In this document: positions 8,269 through 17,292 of the stretch, piece after piece
Layout: every line of letters begins with the position of its first letter
How positions within the stretch are numbered: position 1 is the stretch's first letter
NCBI RefSeq assembly: GCF_007558865.1
Contig: NZ_VLPK01000001.1
Span: 1,922,001 to 1,986,000, forward strand
Direction: 5' to 3'
DNA: 64,000 nucleotides
Origin: Mucilaginibacter corticis
GTDB lineage: Bacteria; Bacteroidota; Bacteroidia; Sphingobacteriales; Sphingobacteriaceae
Notes under the pieces: generated by a model
What the model was told of the DNA's origin: nothing
The model's input: only the letters and a program-made list of their open reading frames with translations
Databases searched by the model: none
Made by a program: the position numbers and the translations under genes

Positions 8269-10710
8269 ATGATAAAAAATTACTTCAAAATAGCATTATA
8301 TAATTTCAGGCGGCATAAGCTGTTAACGTTTATCAATGTTATCGGCTTATCTATAGGTATCAGTGCCTCGCTGGTTATTTTCCTGATCGTTTATCATGAT
8401 TTTACGTTCGACAAGTTTCACAAAGACAAAGAGCGCATCTATCGTGTTGTTACAGATTATATGTTTTCGGGCGAGCCTTTTTACAATAAAGGAGTAACCG
8501 GCCGTTTGCCCGACGCGGTAAAAAACGAAGTTACCGGCATTGAAAATTCTGCACCGGTTTACCTGCAAAATTATAAAGTAAATATCCCCGGCCCGTCAGA
8601 GATCAAGCTTAAAAACGTTGATGATATTGTTTATGCGGATAAGCGTTATTTTGATATTTTTTCATACACCTGGCTTGCAGGCTCGGCAACTGCGCTCAAC
8701 CAGTTAAACCAGGTAGTATTGTCTGCAGATCAGGCAAAGAAATATTTCCCGGCTTTATCTTACCAGGATATGTTGGGGAAGCAGGTTGTTTATGACGATT
8801 CCATAAGAACAACCGTATGCGGAATTATTGAACCATTTACCGAAAACACCGATTTTAAGTTTCATGATTTTATTTCGTATGCTACTATCCAAACAAATAA
8901 AAATCTTAAAGAACAGCAGTCGCAGTGGGCTGCAACAAACGGTTCGTCGCAATTTTTTGTTAAACTTACGCCTGCATCTAACGTAACGGGTATCGAGCAG
9001 CAGCTACGAAAAGTCCTGCTTAAATATCAGCCCGATCAAAAGGGAAAAGACGGCTATAAAACCAATTTTAGATTACAAGCACTAAACGATATCCATTTTA
9101 ACGAAAACTACCATGCTATCAGTACTGAAGCTGTTAACAAGCCTACTTTATACGGTTTAATGGTTATCGGCTTGTTTTTACTGGCGCTTGCCTGTATCAA
9201 TTTCATTAACCTGACCACTGCGCAAGCATCACAGCGAACCAAAGAAATAGGTATCCGTAAAACTATGGGCAGCACCCGTCTGCAACTGATCGGGCAGTTT
9301 TTAAGCGAAACATTTTTTGTTACGCTACTGGCCGTTATCATATCAGTGGCGTTAGTACCGGTTGTTTTAAAGCTATTTTCGGGTTTTATTTCTGCGGAGG
9401 TGAAATTTAATTTATTAAGCCAACCGGTTATACTTCTTTTTGCGTTGGTGCTGCTTGTGGTGGTCAGTTTCATTTCCGGATTTTACCCGGCCCTGGTGTT
9501 ATCGCGCTACCAGCCTGTTAAAATACTTAAGAACCAATTTTCTGCGACCGAGGGTACAGGCAGGTCATGGCTGCGCAAATCGCTCACTGTTACACAGTTT
9601 GCTATCGCTCAATTTTTTATAATAGCTACCCTGGTAGTAAGTAAACAAATTTACTATGCCTTGCACAAAGACCTGGGGTTTAAAAAAGAAGCTATTGTAT
9701 ATATCAACATCCCCTGGAAAAACCAGGACGCGCACTTAAAACAAGTTTTTATTAATAAGATAAAAAGCTTATCGCAGGTTGAACTGGTTAGCCTGGGCGG
9801 CGATGTTCCGTCATCAGGTGGATGGAGCTCAAATGATGTTAGCTATCGCGATGGCAAAAAAGAGATCAAAACAGAGCTTTACCATAAATCAGGCGACGAA
9901 AATTATATTAAAATATATCAAATCAAACTTTTGGCCGGACGTAATATTAAGCAAAGCGATACATCATCGGCAATGCTGATAAATACTACTTACGCGCACA
10001 TACTCGGGTTTACAAACCCTGCAGACGCCATTGGCAAACTGGTGTTTTTTGATAAAACGCAAAAACGAGAAATAGTAGGTATTGTTGGCGATTTTCACCA
10101 GGCATCGTTACACGCCCCTATCAAGCCGATGGCGATCTACCCCGAAGATATGCGATACCAGGGTACGTTTCATATTGCTTTAAAGCCCCAAAATGCGGGC
10201 GGTAATGATTGGAAGACCGCTATCGCTAAAGTGCAGGCAGCGTGGAAAAGCATTTACCCGGATGATGATTTTGACTATCATTTTTTTGATGAATCAATTA
10301 TCGGCCTGTATAATAAAGAGCAGCATATTTCGCAATTATTGAGCTGGGCTACCGGCTTATCCGTATTTATAAGTTGCCTGGGCTTGTTTGGCCTGGCGGT
10401 ATTTACAACTAACCAGCGCACAAAAGAAATTGGCGTACGTAAAGTACTGGGTGCTTCTGTAACGCAGATAGTAACCTTACTATCAACAGAGTTGGTTTAT
10501 TTGGTAATGCTGTCATTCGTTATTATTTGCCCGGTTTCATGGCTGGCTATGCACAAATGGATGCAAGGCTTTGCCGACCGTACAAGCTTTAGCTGGTGGA
10601 TCTTCGCGATAAGCGGAGCAGGGATATTTTTTACGGCATTGTTCACACTTAGTTTTCAAACAATTAAAGCGGCCATTGCCAACCCTGTAAAAAGCTTAAG
10701 AAGCGAATAA
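8269..10710 (+). CDS. FtsX-like ABC transporter permease (MacB-type), copy 2
   Basis: An 813-residue paralogue of the upstream permease with the same layout: start MIKNYFKIALYNFRRHK, first transmembrane helix, periplasmic domain, FtsX block with EIGIRKTMGSTRLQL, second periplasmic domain, and C-terminal FtsX block with EIGVRKVLGASVTQIV ending in NPVKSLRSE. It begins 22 bp after copy 1, so the two are one transcription unit and may form a heterodimer. The ATG at 8269 is chosen over the TTG two codons earlier. The ATPase partner must be encoded elsewhere. Confidence 0.9.
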   Translation: MIKNYFKIALYNFRRHKLLTFINVIGLSIGISASLVIFLIVYHDFTFDKFHKDKERIYRVVTDYMFSGEPFYNKGVTGRLPDAVKNEVTGIENSAPVYLQNYKVNIPGPSEIKLKNVDDIVYADKRYFDIFSYTWLAGSATALNQLNQVVLSADQAKKYFPALSYQDMLGKQVVYDDSIRTTVCGIIEPFTENTDFKFHDFISYATIQTNKNLKEQQSQWAATNGSSQFFVKLTPASNVTGIEQQLRKVLLKYQPDQKGKDGYKTNFRLQALNDIHFNENYHAISTEAVNKPTLYGLMVIGLFLLALACINFINLTTAQASQRTKEIGIRKTMGSTRLQLIGQFLSETFFVTLLAVIISVALVPVVLKLFSGFISAEVKFNLLSQPVILLFALVLLVVVSFISGFYPALVLSRYQPVKILKNQFSATEGTGRSWLRKSLTVTQFAIAQFFIIATLVVSKQIYYALHKDLGFKKEAIVYINIPWKNQDAHLKQVFINKIKSLSQVELVSLGGDVPSSGGWSSNDVSYRDGKKEIKTELYHKSGDENYIKIYQIKLLAGRNIKQSDTSSAMLINTTYAHILGFTNPADAIGKLVFFDKTQKREIVGIVGDFHQASLHAPIKPMAIYPEDMRYQGTFHIALKPQNAGGNDWKTAIAKVQAAWKSIYPDDDFDYHFFDESIIGLYNKEQHISQLLSWATGLSVFISCLGLFGLAVFTTNQRTKEIGVRKVLGASVTQIVTLLSTELVYLVMLSFVIICPVSWLAMHKWMQGFADRTSFSWWIFAISGAGIFFTALFTLSFQTIKAAIANPVKSLRSE

Positions 10711-10849
10711 TAACTTTTTAAGGGACAGTCGAAAGGCAGATTATTAATTGTTTTCCATTCACTCACTCACTAATTCACTCAATCGCTCATTAAGTTGTCA
10801 CCTAATTTTCATAACATTAATAAAAACTATAACCATCGGTATAAAAAAT

Positions 10850-10857
10850 TAAATTTG
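10850..10857 (+). promoter_or_regulatory. Putative -7 promoter element of hemCD
   Basis: TAAATTTG matches TAnnTTTG 22 bp before the TTG start of the fused hemC-hemD gene, implying a very short leader. The same distance to the start is seen for hemA. Confidence 0.5.
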
Positions 10858-10879
10858 CGGTTGCAAATAAAGTAACCCT

Positions 10880-12454
10880 TTGGAAAGAACATTAATTATA
10901 GGAACCCGCGGCAGCGAATTGGCGCTATGGCAGGCTAATTTTGTAAAGGACAGTCTGGCAAAAGTGAATATCAATGTTGAATTGAAGATCATTAAAACGC
11001 AAGGCGACCGCATACTTAATTTAAGTTTTGATAAATTAGAAGGCAAGGGTTTTTTTACCAAAGAGCTTGAAGAAGAATTACTGGCAGGCACCATTGATAT
11101 TGCGGTACACAGCCACAAGGACCTGCCTACAGAAAACCCTCCGGGACTCATCATCGCGGCAGTATCAGAACGGGAAGACCCATCTGAATTGCTGTTGATC
11201 TTGAAAGACTGCGTGGATGTTAAACAAAAACTGTCTGTTAAATACGGTGCTACTGTAGGTACCTCATCCAATCGCCGTAAGGCACAACTGCTGGCTTACC
11301 GGCCTGATCTTGAAATTGAAGACCTGCGCGGTAACGTACCCACCCGTATCAACAAACTGCGCGAAGAAAAATACGATGCCATTATGCTGGCAAAGGCCGG
11401 TGTAAGCCGTTTAGGTATCGACTTGAGCGAGTTTCATGTTGAAGAACTTACACCTAACGAAATAGTGCCCGCGCCTGCACAAGGTGTTTTAGCCATCCAG
11501 ATCCGCGAAAGCGATACCGAATTATTTGAAGCCTTACAGGTACTGCACCACCCGGATGTTGCAGAAGAGTTGGCGGTTGAGCGTACCGTATTAAAACTGT
11601 TTGGCGGTGGCTGCCATTTACCTTTAGGGTGCTACTGCCGCAAAGAGGATGGCTTGTTCCAGGTATTCACCTCGAAAGCCGAAGCCGGTGATGAATTTCC
11701 GGACAGGTTGTTTTTAGAAGCACCACAAACAGAAGGCCTTTCGGCAAAAGTGGTTGCCGCGTTTAACCCTGATCGTAAGATCATCAAAAGCGTATTCATA
11801 TCGCGCGAAGTATCAGACCAAAGCTATTTTAAACGCGCATTGGCAAAACATCATGTGCAGATAGATGCACGCTCATTGATCCGTACCGTACCGGTTATTA
11901 CCAAGTTAGATTCATACATACTAAAGCATATCGACTGGATCTTTTTTTCCAGCAAAAATGCTGTCGAATACTTCTTCCAGCTAAACCCGCTGTTACCTAA
12001 AGACGTTAAGTTTGGGGTGATGGGTGCAGGCAGTGAAGAAATGCTGCGCCGCAAAGGGCACTTTGCCGACTTTACCGGCTTAGGCAATGACTCGGCCGAC
12101 GTAGCCGAAGAGTTTGCCAAAGTAGCCAACGGCACACAGGTGTTATTCCCCGGTGCCGAGGATTCATTAAAAAGTATCCAGAAAGGTTTATCTGCCGATA
12201 CCAAAGTAATAGACCTGGCAGTTTATGAAACAGTGCTTGAAGACGATGTAGAAGGCACAGGCGCCGAGGTACTGGTTTTTACCAGCCCGTCAAACGTCGA
12301 CGCTTATTTTGCTGATAATTTGTTAGACCCATATCAAAAAGTGATCGCCATTGGTAAATCAACCGGCAAAAAATTTGATGAAATGGGCGTAAAATATACG
12401 TTGCCTTTCTCGCCCGATGAAGTCGGGCTGGCAGAGGCGGTGTTTGGGCTGTAA
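10880..12454 (+). CDS. hemC: Fused hydroxymethylbilane synthase / uroporphyrinogen-III synthase
   Basis: A 524-residue two-domain protein. Residues 1 to about 295 are HemC, which polymerises four porphobilinogens: start GTRGSELALWQAN, HSHKDLPT, the substrate-binding Arg block TSSNRRKAQLL and LRGNVPTR, and Cys245 in FGGGCHLPLG for the dipyrromethane cofactor. Residues about 300-524 fit HemD, which closes and inverts ring D: IFFSSKNAVEYF, VLFPGAEDS, VFTSPSNVDAYF and AIGKSTGKKFDEMG. There is no stop between the domains. The start is a TTG; no ATG occurs before the conserved GTRGSELAL. It is followed by a palindromic repeat spacer and then hemB. Confidence 0.94.
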   Translation: MERTLIIGTRGSELALWQANFVKDSLAKVNINVELKIIKTQGDRILNLSFDKLEGKGFFTKELEEELLAGTIDIAVHSHKDLPTENPPGLIIAAVSEREDPSELLLILKDCVDVKQKLSVKYGATVGTSSNRRKAQLLAYRPDLEIEDLRGNVPTRINKLREEKYDAIMLAKAGVSRLGIDLSEFHVEELTPNEIVPAPAQGVLAIQIRESDTELFEALQVLHHPDVAEELAVERTVLKLFGGGCHLPLGCYCRKEDGLFQVFTSKAEAGDEFPDRLFLEAPQTEGLSAKVVAAFNPDRKIIKSVFISREVSDQSYFKRALAKHHVQIDARSLIRTVPVITKLDSYILKHIDWIFFSSKNAVEYFFQLNPLLPKDVKFGVMGAGSEEMLRRKGHFADFTGLGNDSADVAEEFAKVANGTQVLFPGAEDSLKSIQKGLSADTKVIDLAVYETVLEDDVEGTGAEVLVFTSPSNVDAYFADNLLDPYQKVIAIGKSTGKKFDEMGVKYTLPFSPDEVGLAEAVFGL

Positions 12455-12455
12455 G

Positions 12456-12539
12456 CCCCCCGACCCCCTAAAGGGGGAGGAATAATGGGCTAAGTCAATA
12501 TAAAAAATTAAGAAACTCCCCCTTTAGGGGGCTGGGGGG
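12456..12539. repeat. Palindromic GC-clamp spacer between hemCD and hemB
   Basis: Two 24-bp arms (12456-12479 and 12516-12539), inverted to each other with about two mismatches, around the core CCCCCTAAAGGGGG, which is itself palindromic. The module starts 1 bp after the hemCD stop and ends 4 bp before the hemB ATG, so it fills the whole gap. A relative occupies the hemE-hemJ gap. Confidence 0.85.
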
Positions 12540-12543
12540 CTAT

Positions 12544-13515
12544 ATGTTACAAAGACCAAGAAGAAACCGTAAGAGTGAAGTTATCCGCCAAATGGTGCAG
12601 GAAACCCATGTTAGCGCTGCTAACCTGATCTTCCCGCTGTTTATTATTGAGGGTAACAATCAGAAGACTGAGGTGGCATCTATGCCCGGTATCTTCAGGT
12701 ATTCTATAGATAATTTGCTGCGCGAGATAGAGAGCTGCCTGAAGCTGGGCTTAAACTCGTTCGACCTGTTTCCAAACATCAGCGAAGAGCTGAAAGATAA
12801 ATATGCTACCGAAAGCCACCGTGACGAGAGCCTGTATTTACGTGCCATCCGCGAGGTGAAAAAGAACTTCCCCGAGGCTTGTGTTATTACCGATGTAGCT
12901 ATGGATCCATATAGTAGTGACGGGCATGACGGCATAGTTGAAAACGGCGAGATCTTAAATGATGAAACGCTTGAGGTTTTAGGAAAAATGGCTTTGGCTC
13001 ATGCACGCTCGGGCGCGGATATTATTGCGCCAAGCGATATGATGGATGGCCGTGTGGGTTATATCCGCAAAACATTGGACGATAACGGGTTTACAGGCGT
13101 GTCTATCATGTCGTACTCGGCCAAATATGCCAGCGCGTTTTATAATCCGTTTAGAGATGCCTTAAACTCTGCCCCCAAGTTTGGTGATAAAAAGACTTAC
13201 CAGATGAACCCGGCTAACCAGCGCGAAGCATTAATTGAAGCAAGATTAGATGAGGCAGAGGGGGCCGACTTTTTAATGGTAAAACCGGCATTAGCTTATC
13301 TTGACGTAATAAAATTAATAAAAGACGATACCGAACTACCGGTTGCAGCCTACAACGTAAGCGGCGAATATGCCATGTTAAAAGCGTCGGTACAAAAAGG
13401 GTGGCTAAATGAGCAACGTGCGGTTACAGAAGTGTTGACAAGTATCCGCCGTGCAGGCGCTACCGCGATATTAACGTATCACGCAAAAGAGGTGTTGGGG
13501 AATAAATGGCTGTAG
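12544..13515 (+). CDS. hemB: Porphobilinogen synthase (delta-aminolevulinate dehydratase)
   Basis: Condenses two 5-aminolevulinates to porphobilinogen. The 323 residues match the full family: start RPRRNRKSEVIRQMVQET, the metal-site loop DVAMDPYSSDGHDG, and the two Schiff-base lysines Lys194 (SYSAKYASAFYNPFRDA) and Lys247 (DFLMVKPALAYLD). The loop lacks the cysteines of zinc enzymes and has the Asp-rich form of magnesium-dependent ones. It lies between the hemCD fusion and hemL, with repeat-filled gaps on both sides. Confidence 0.96.
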   Translation: MLQRPRRNRKSEVIRQMVQETHVSAANLIFPLFIIEGNNQKTEVASMPGIFRYSIDNLLREIESCLKLGLNSFDLFPNISEELKDKYATESHRDESLYLRAIREVKKNFPEACVITDVAMDPYSSDGHDGIVENGEILNDETLEVLGKMALAHARSGADIIAPSDMMDGRVGYIRKTLDDNGFTGVSIMSYSAKYASAFYNPFRDALNSAPKFGDKKTYQMNPANQREALIEARLDEAEGADFLMVKPALAYLDVIKLIKDDTELPVAAYNVSGEYAMLKASVQKGWLNEQRAVTEVLTSIRRAGATAILTYHAKEVLGNKWL

Positions 13516-13517
13516 AG

Positions 13518-13613
13518 AGCGAAAAGCTGAAAGGCTAAAGCAGAAAGCTGAGTAGCAGAAACAATTTGGATAAATAAAACAAGCTTTGAGCTTTTTGCTT
13601 TCAGCTTTACGCT
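13518..13613. repeat. Inverted word-repeat spacer between hemB and hemL
   Basis: Reiterated AAAGCTGAAAGC-type words on the left (13518-13551) and their complement (AGCTTTTTGCTTTCAGCTTT) on the right (13581-13613) form an imperfect long hairpin occupying the hemB-hemL gap. Confidence 0.7.
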
Positions 13614-13620
13614 AAGAAAG

Positions 13621-14988
13621 ATGTTAGATTCAATAAAAAAAATGTTTTCGGGTGAGGATGATGTGCCGGTAAATACTACAGGTAAGCCGGATATCAGCAG
13701 GGAAAAATCTGCAGAGCTGTATGCTAAGGCAAAGACGTTTTTTCCGGGTGGAGTAAACTCGCCGGTTAGGGCATTTAAGTCGGTTTACGGTACGCCGCTG
13801 TTTATAAAAAAAGGCGACGGCAGCCATATCTGGGATGCGGATGATAACGAATTTATTGATTTCTGCTGTTCATGGGGGCCGCTGATCCTGGGCCATAACC
13901 ACCCAAAAGTTAAAGAGAAAGTAATTGAGGTAATGCAGCACGGCATGTCCTTCGGCGCACCAACCGCGCTGGAGAATGAACTGGCAGAACTGATCCTCAA
14001 AAACAATAAATTTATCCAAAAGCTGCGCTTTGTAAGTTCGGGCACAGAGGCTGTAATGTCGGCCATCAGGCTGGCCCGTGGTTATACCAAACGCGACAAG
14101 ATCCTGAAATTTGAAGGCTGCTATCACGGCCATTCAGATTCATTGCTGGTTAAAGCAGGCTCGGGCCTGGTGACTTTTGGCGAAACATCATCGGCAGGTG
14201 TGCCTAAATCATTTGCCGACGAAACTATTGTTGTAAGCCTTAATGATACCGAAGCCTTGCAAAAAGCCTTTGCCGAATTTAAAGACCAGATAGCCGCGGT
14301 AATTATTGAACCGATACCGGCAAATAATGGCTTATTGCTGCAAACCAAAGAATACTTACAGGCATTGCGTGAAATTTGTACCGCAAACGGAACGCTGTTG
14401 ATATTTGACGAAGTGATCTCGGGTTTCCGTGTAGGGTTTGAAGGCGCTGCCGGATATTACGACATCAAGCCGGACATTATCACTTATGGCAAGATCATAG
14501 GCGGTGGTTTACCGGTGGGGATGTATGGAGCTTCGGCCGAGATCATGGGGCATATTTCGCCTGATGGCGGCGTTTACCAGGCAGGTACACTTTCAGGCAA
14601 TCCGGTTGCAATGGCTGCCGGTATCGCGCAATTAACCGAGTTACTACGCATGGGCTTTTACAAAGACCTGCACAAAAAGACGGAAGAGTTTACCGAAGCT
14701 ATACAGCGATTTGCTACAGCGCGTAATTATAAATTTAAGGTGTTTAGCATTGGGTCGATATTCTGGTTCGCGTTTACAGGTAAAGAAACCATCAGCACAG
14801 CCGAGGAAATAGATCCTGCCAGCATGGAGAAATTTAAAGTATTACACCGCGAACTGATCAACCGCGGGATATATTTAGGCCCGTCAGGCTATGAAGTTGG
14901 TTTTATATCATCGGCACATACTAAAATTGATTTGGAGAAAGCTAAAAGAGCTATATTTGATAGCCTGGATTTAGTATTTAAAAAATAA
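13621..14988 (+). CDS. hemL: Glutamate-1-semialdehyde 2,1-aminomutase
   Basis: Class-III PLP aminotransferase that converts glutamate-1-semialdehyde to 5-aminolevulinate, acting right after HemA. Visible features: FPGGVNSPVRAF, the phosphate-binding SSGTEAVMSAIRLAR, the GCYHGHSDSLL block, IFDEVISGFRVG, and the PLP lysine Lys291 in ITYGKIIGGGLPVG. At 455 residues it carries an N-terminal extension of about 25 residues (MFSGEDDVPVNTTGKPDIS) compared with the usual 425-430. The histidine kinase gene begins 6 bp after its stop. Confidence 0.96.
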   Translation: MLDSIKKMFSGEDDVPVNTTGKPDISREKSAELYAKAKTFFPGGVNSPVRAFKSVYGTPLFIKKGDGSHIWDADDNEFIDFCCSWGPLILGHNHPKVKEKVIEVMQHGMSFGAPTALENELAELILKNNKFIQKLRFVSSGTEAVMSAIRLARGYTKRDKILKFEGCYHGHSDSLLVKAGSGLVTFGETSSAGVPKSFADETIVVSLNDTEALQKAFAEFKDQIAAVIIEPIPANNGLLLQTKEYLQALREICTANGTLLIFDEVISGFRVGFEGAAGYYDIKPDIITYGKIIGGGLPVGMYGASAEIMGHISPDGGVYQAGTLSGNPVAMAAGIAQLTELLRMGFYKDLHKKTEEFTEAIQRFATARNYKFKVFSIGSIFWFAFTGKETISTAEEIDPASMEKFKVLHRELINRGIYLGPSGYEVGFISSAHTKIDLEKAKRAIFDSLDLVFKK

Positions 14989-14994
14989 TTGATT

Positions 14995-15861
14995 ATGAAA
15001 AGGTCCTTTGTGATTTTTTATGCGCTCATTACCTACGCCGTAGCCGAACTGATTTGGTGGGGCTATATGCTGGTTAAATCGCAACCCGGCCGCACCGGTA
15101 TGATCATGGGCGAGGGGATGGTATTTGTGCTGGTTTTTGTAGTCGGCGCTATTTACCTGCATAAATCATTTAACCGGGAACAAAGGCTGCAGGAGCAAAA
15201 AAAGAATTTCCTGCTATCGGTAACACACGAGCTTAAATCGCCGTTGGCATCTATCAAACTATTGTTGCAAACCATTCAAAAACGAGACCTCAACAAAGCG
15301 CAGATCCTTGACTTTATTGATAAATCACTACTGGATATTGAGCGGTTGGACGATATGGTAGAAAATATGCTGCTGGCAGCAAAAATTGAAAACCGCTCGT
15401 ACAGTTTCCCTAAAGCAAGCTTTAGCTTATCGGTATTGGTTGATAGTATTGTTAACCGCTTGCAACTAACCAAATGCGACGGCAGCCAGAAAATTATCAA
15501 TGCCGAGATAGAACCCAAAATTGAATTTACCGGCGATAAGTTCGCGTTAACCTCGGTAGTAACCAACCTGGTTGAAAATGCTATAAAATACTCCGGCCCT
15601 TGCGAGCCGGTAGACGTTAAACTATATCAAAAAGAAGGCAAAATATACCTGCAGGTTGCAGATCATGGCATAGGTATAGCCGACGAGGAAAAAAGCCGTA
15701 TTTTTGAAAGATTTTACCGGGTGGGCAGTGAAGATACTCGTAATACAAAAGGTACCGGCCTTGGCTTATACATTGTAAAGCAAGTACTGGATAAGCATGA
15801 GGCAAGCATCAGGGTCAAAGACAATCGCCCTGTGGGAAGCGTATTTGAGGTTGTTTTTTAA
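14995..15861 (+). CDS. Membrane-bound sensor histidine kinase
   Basis: A 288-residue kinase with two N-terminal helices (about 5-27 and 41-57) and almost no extracytoplasmic loop (about 13 residues). It then has a HisKA domain with phospho-acceptor His78 in SVTHELKSPLASIKL and a HATPase_c domain: N box NLVENAIKYS, G1 DHGIGI, F box, G2 GTGLGLYIVK. The tiny loop suggests that it senses within the membrane or through a partner. The ATG at 14995 is chosen over a TTG at 14989. It lies 6 bp after hemL and 87 bp before its response regulator, so the pair probably belongs to the heme transcription unit. Confidence 0.92.
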   Translation: MKRSFVIFYALITYAVAELIWWGYMLVKSQPGRTGMIMGEGMVFVLVFVVGAIYLHKSFNREQRLQEQKKNFLLSVTHELKSPLASIKLLLQTIQKRDLNKAQILDFIDKSLLDIERLDDMVENMLLAAKIENRSYSFPKASFSLSVLVDSIVNRLQLTKCDGSQKIINAEIEPKIEFTGDKFALTSVVTNLVENAIKYSGPCEPVDVKLYQKEGKIYLQVADHGIGIADEEKSRIFERFYRVGSEDTRNTKGTGLGLYIVKQVLDKHEASIRVKDNRPVGSVFEVVF

Positions 15862-15880
15862 GAACGAAACACGGATTGCA

Positions 15881-15916
15881 CGAATTTTAGCGAATTAGTC
15901 TTATTCGTAAAATTCG
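15881..15916. repeat. AATTCG-type hairpin between kinase and regulator genes
   Basis: CGAATTTTAGCGAAT (15881-15895) pairs with ATTCGTAAAATTCG (15903-15916) around a 7-nt loop. No T run follows, so it is a repeat rather than a terminator. Confidence 0.6.
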
Positions 15917-15948
15917 CCTAAATTCGATTAAAAATTAGTGTATATAAC

Positions 15949-16653
15949 ATGCAAAGCAAGAAAAGAATTTTACTGGCCGAAGATGAGGAACATCTTTTAG
16001 AGGCAATTAAACTTAACCTTGAGTTAGAAGGTTATAAGGTATCAACCGCCAATAACGGTAAAAAAGCGTTACAGATCTTTAAAGAAGAGCGCTTTAACCT
16101 GGTGATACTTGACGTAATGATGCCGGAAATTGACGGCTTTGTAGTTGCCGAAACTATCAGGCTGGAAAACTCTGAGGTGCCTATTATGTTCCTTACTGCC
16201 AAAAACACTAACGAAGATAAAATAGCCGGCTTGAAAAAAGGCGCGGACGATTACCTGACCAAACCATTTAACCTGGAAGAGCTGATACTGCGCGTAAACA
16301 ACCTGGTTAAACGCAGCTTAAAAGGTGATGATCTGAAAGAATTTAACAGCTACAAGATCGGCGATAAAACCATCCATTTTAACTCGTTCGAGTTAGTTAA
16401 CGGCGATGAAAGCATCACGCCGTTGACTAAAAAAGAAACCATGTTGCTAAAGCTGCTGATTGAGCGCCGTAATGATGCCGTATCGCGCGAGCAGATACTG
16501 GAAACTGTTTGGAACTATGACGTTTATCCATCAACCCGTACTATTGATAACTTTATCCTGACCTTCCGTAAATATTTTGAACCTGATCCAAAGAACCCTG
16601 TTTATTTCCATTCTATACGGGGTGTTGGCTATAAATTTACAGATCAGCACTAA
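15949..16653 (+). CDS. OmpR-family response regulator
   Basis: A 234-residue regulator. The receiver domain (1-120) has the acidic pair EDEE, phospho-acceptor Asp55 in LVILDVMMPEIDG, the conserved FLTAKN and the Lys of DDYLTKPFN. The C-terminal winged helix (about 140-232) contains PLTKKETMLLKLL, SREQILETVWNYDVYPSTRTIDN and HSIRGVGYKF. It is encoded directly after the histidine kinase and is its obvious partner. The position between hemL and hemE suggests, but does not prove, a link to heme or respiratory status. Confidence 0.94.
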   Translation: MQSKKRILLAEDEEHLLEAIKLNLELEGYKVSTANNGKKALQIFKEERFNLVILDVMMPEIDGFVVAETIRLENSEVPIMFLTAKNTNEDKIAGLKKGADDYLTKPFNLEELILRVNNLVKRSLKGDDLKEFNSYKIGDKTIHFNSFELVNGDESITPLTKKETMLLKLLIERRNDAVSREQILETVWNYDVYPSTRTIDNFILTFRKYFEPDPKNPVYFHSIRGVGYKFTDQH

Positions 16654-16656
16654 TTA

Positions 16657-17178
16657 ATGTTTACCAACAGGGCACGCATATTAGTTGTAGGCGCTTTTAT
16701 TATTATGCTGGCGGTAGCTGTTAACCTGCGGGTTTATGAAGTGGCCGCTGTCATAGTAATGTTTATTTTCCTGCTGATATGGGGCTATTTTAAAGAAGGC
16801 ACTATTGTGCTGGCTGCCAAGGCATTCCATAATAAAGATTATGATAAAGCCGAGGCACTCCTGTTGCAGGTAAATAACCCGGAGTGGCTGAGTAAAAAAC
16901 GCCGTGGCTTTTATGAATTTATATTTGGCGGTATCTGCCTGCAAAAGCAGGATTATGATGAAGCCGAAAAACATTATGAGATTGCGGCACTATACCCGCT
17001 GCGATCAGCAAACGATCATGTTGCCGCGTTGGTGCATGTAGCCAATATCAGCATAAGGCATAATGATTTTGCTAAGGCTAAAGCCTATTTGGCATTGGCC
17101 GATAAGCATGAAGAAAAAATAACCGCCAAAATGAAGGAAGTGATAAAACGCCTTCATGATGAATTAGATAAGAAATAG
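16657..17178 (+). CDS. Membrane-anchored TPR protein
   Basis: A 173-residue protein with two N-terminal hydrophobic helices (about 7-24 and 27-44), then two or three tetratricopeptide-like repeats (HNKDYDKAEALLLQV, KQDYDEAEKHYEIAAL and HNDFAKAKAYLALADKHEE). TPRs mediate protein contacts; no enzyme motif is present. It starts 3 bp after the response-regulator stop, so it is co-translated with the two-component pair. It may be a scaffold for the kinase or for a heme-linked membrane complex, but the partner is unknown. Confidence 0.8.
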   Translation: MFTNRARILVVGAFIIMLAVAVNLRVYEVAAVIVMFIFLLIWGYFKEGTIVLAAKAFHNKDYDKAEALLLQVNNPEWLSKKRRGFYEFIFGGICLQKQDYDEAEKHYEIAALYPLRSANDHVAALVHVANISIRHNDFAKAKAYLALADKHEEKITAKMKEVIKRLHDELDKK

Positions 17179-17184
17179 TAAAAT

Positions 17185-17283
17185 AGAATCAAGAGAAAAG
17201 AATCAAGAACCAAGAGGTGATGAATCTTTCTCGGATTCAAAATAAAAGAGTGTCTTGAATCTTGATTCTTGCCTCTTGATTCT
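17185..17283. repeat. AATCAAGA/TCTTGATT inverted word repeat upstream of hemE
   Basis: The left half (17185-17217) is made of AGAATCAAGA words and the right half (17251-17283) of TCTTGATTCT words, forming an imperfect hairpin across the gap before hemE. Confidence 0.7.
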
Positions 17284-17292
17284 AAACAAAAC

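Noticed and set aside
17269..17292. Upstream TTG start for hemE
   Set aside because: The added residues are encoded by the AATCAAGA-type repeat; the ATG at 17293 matches the family start.
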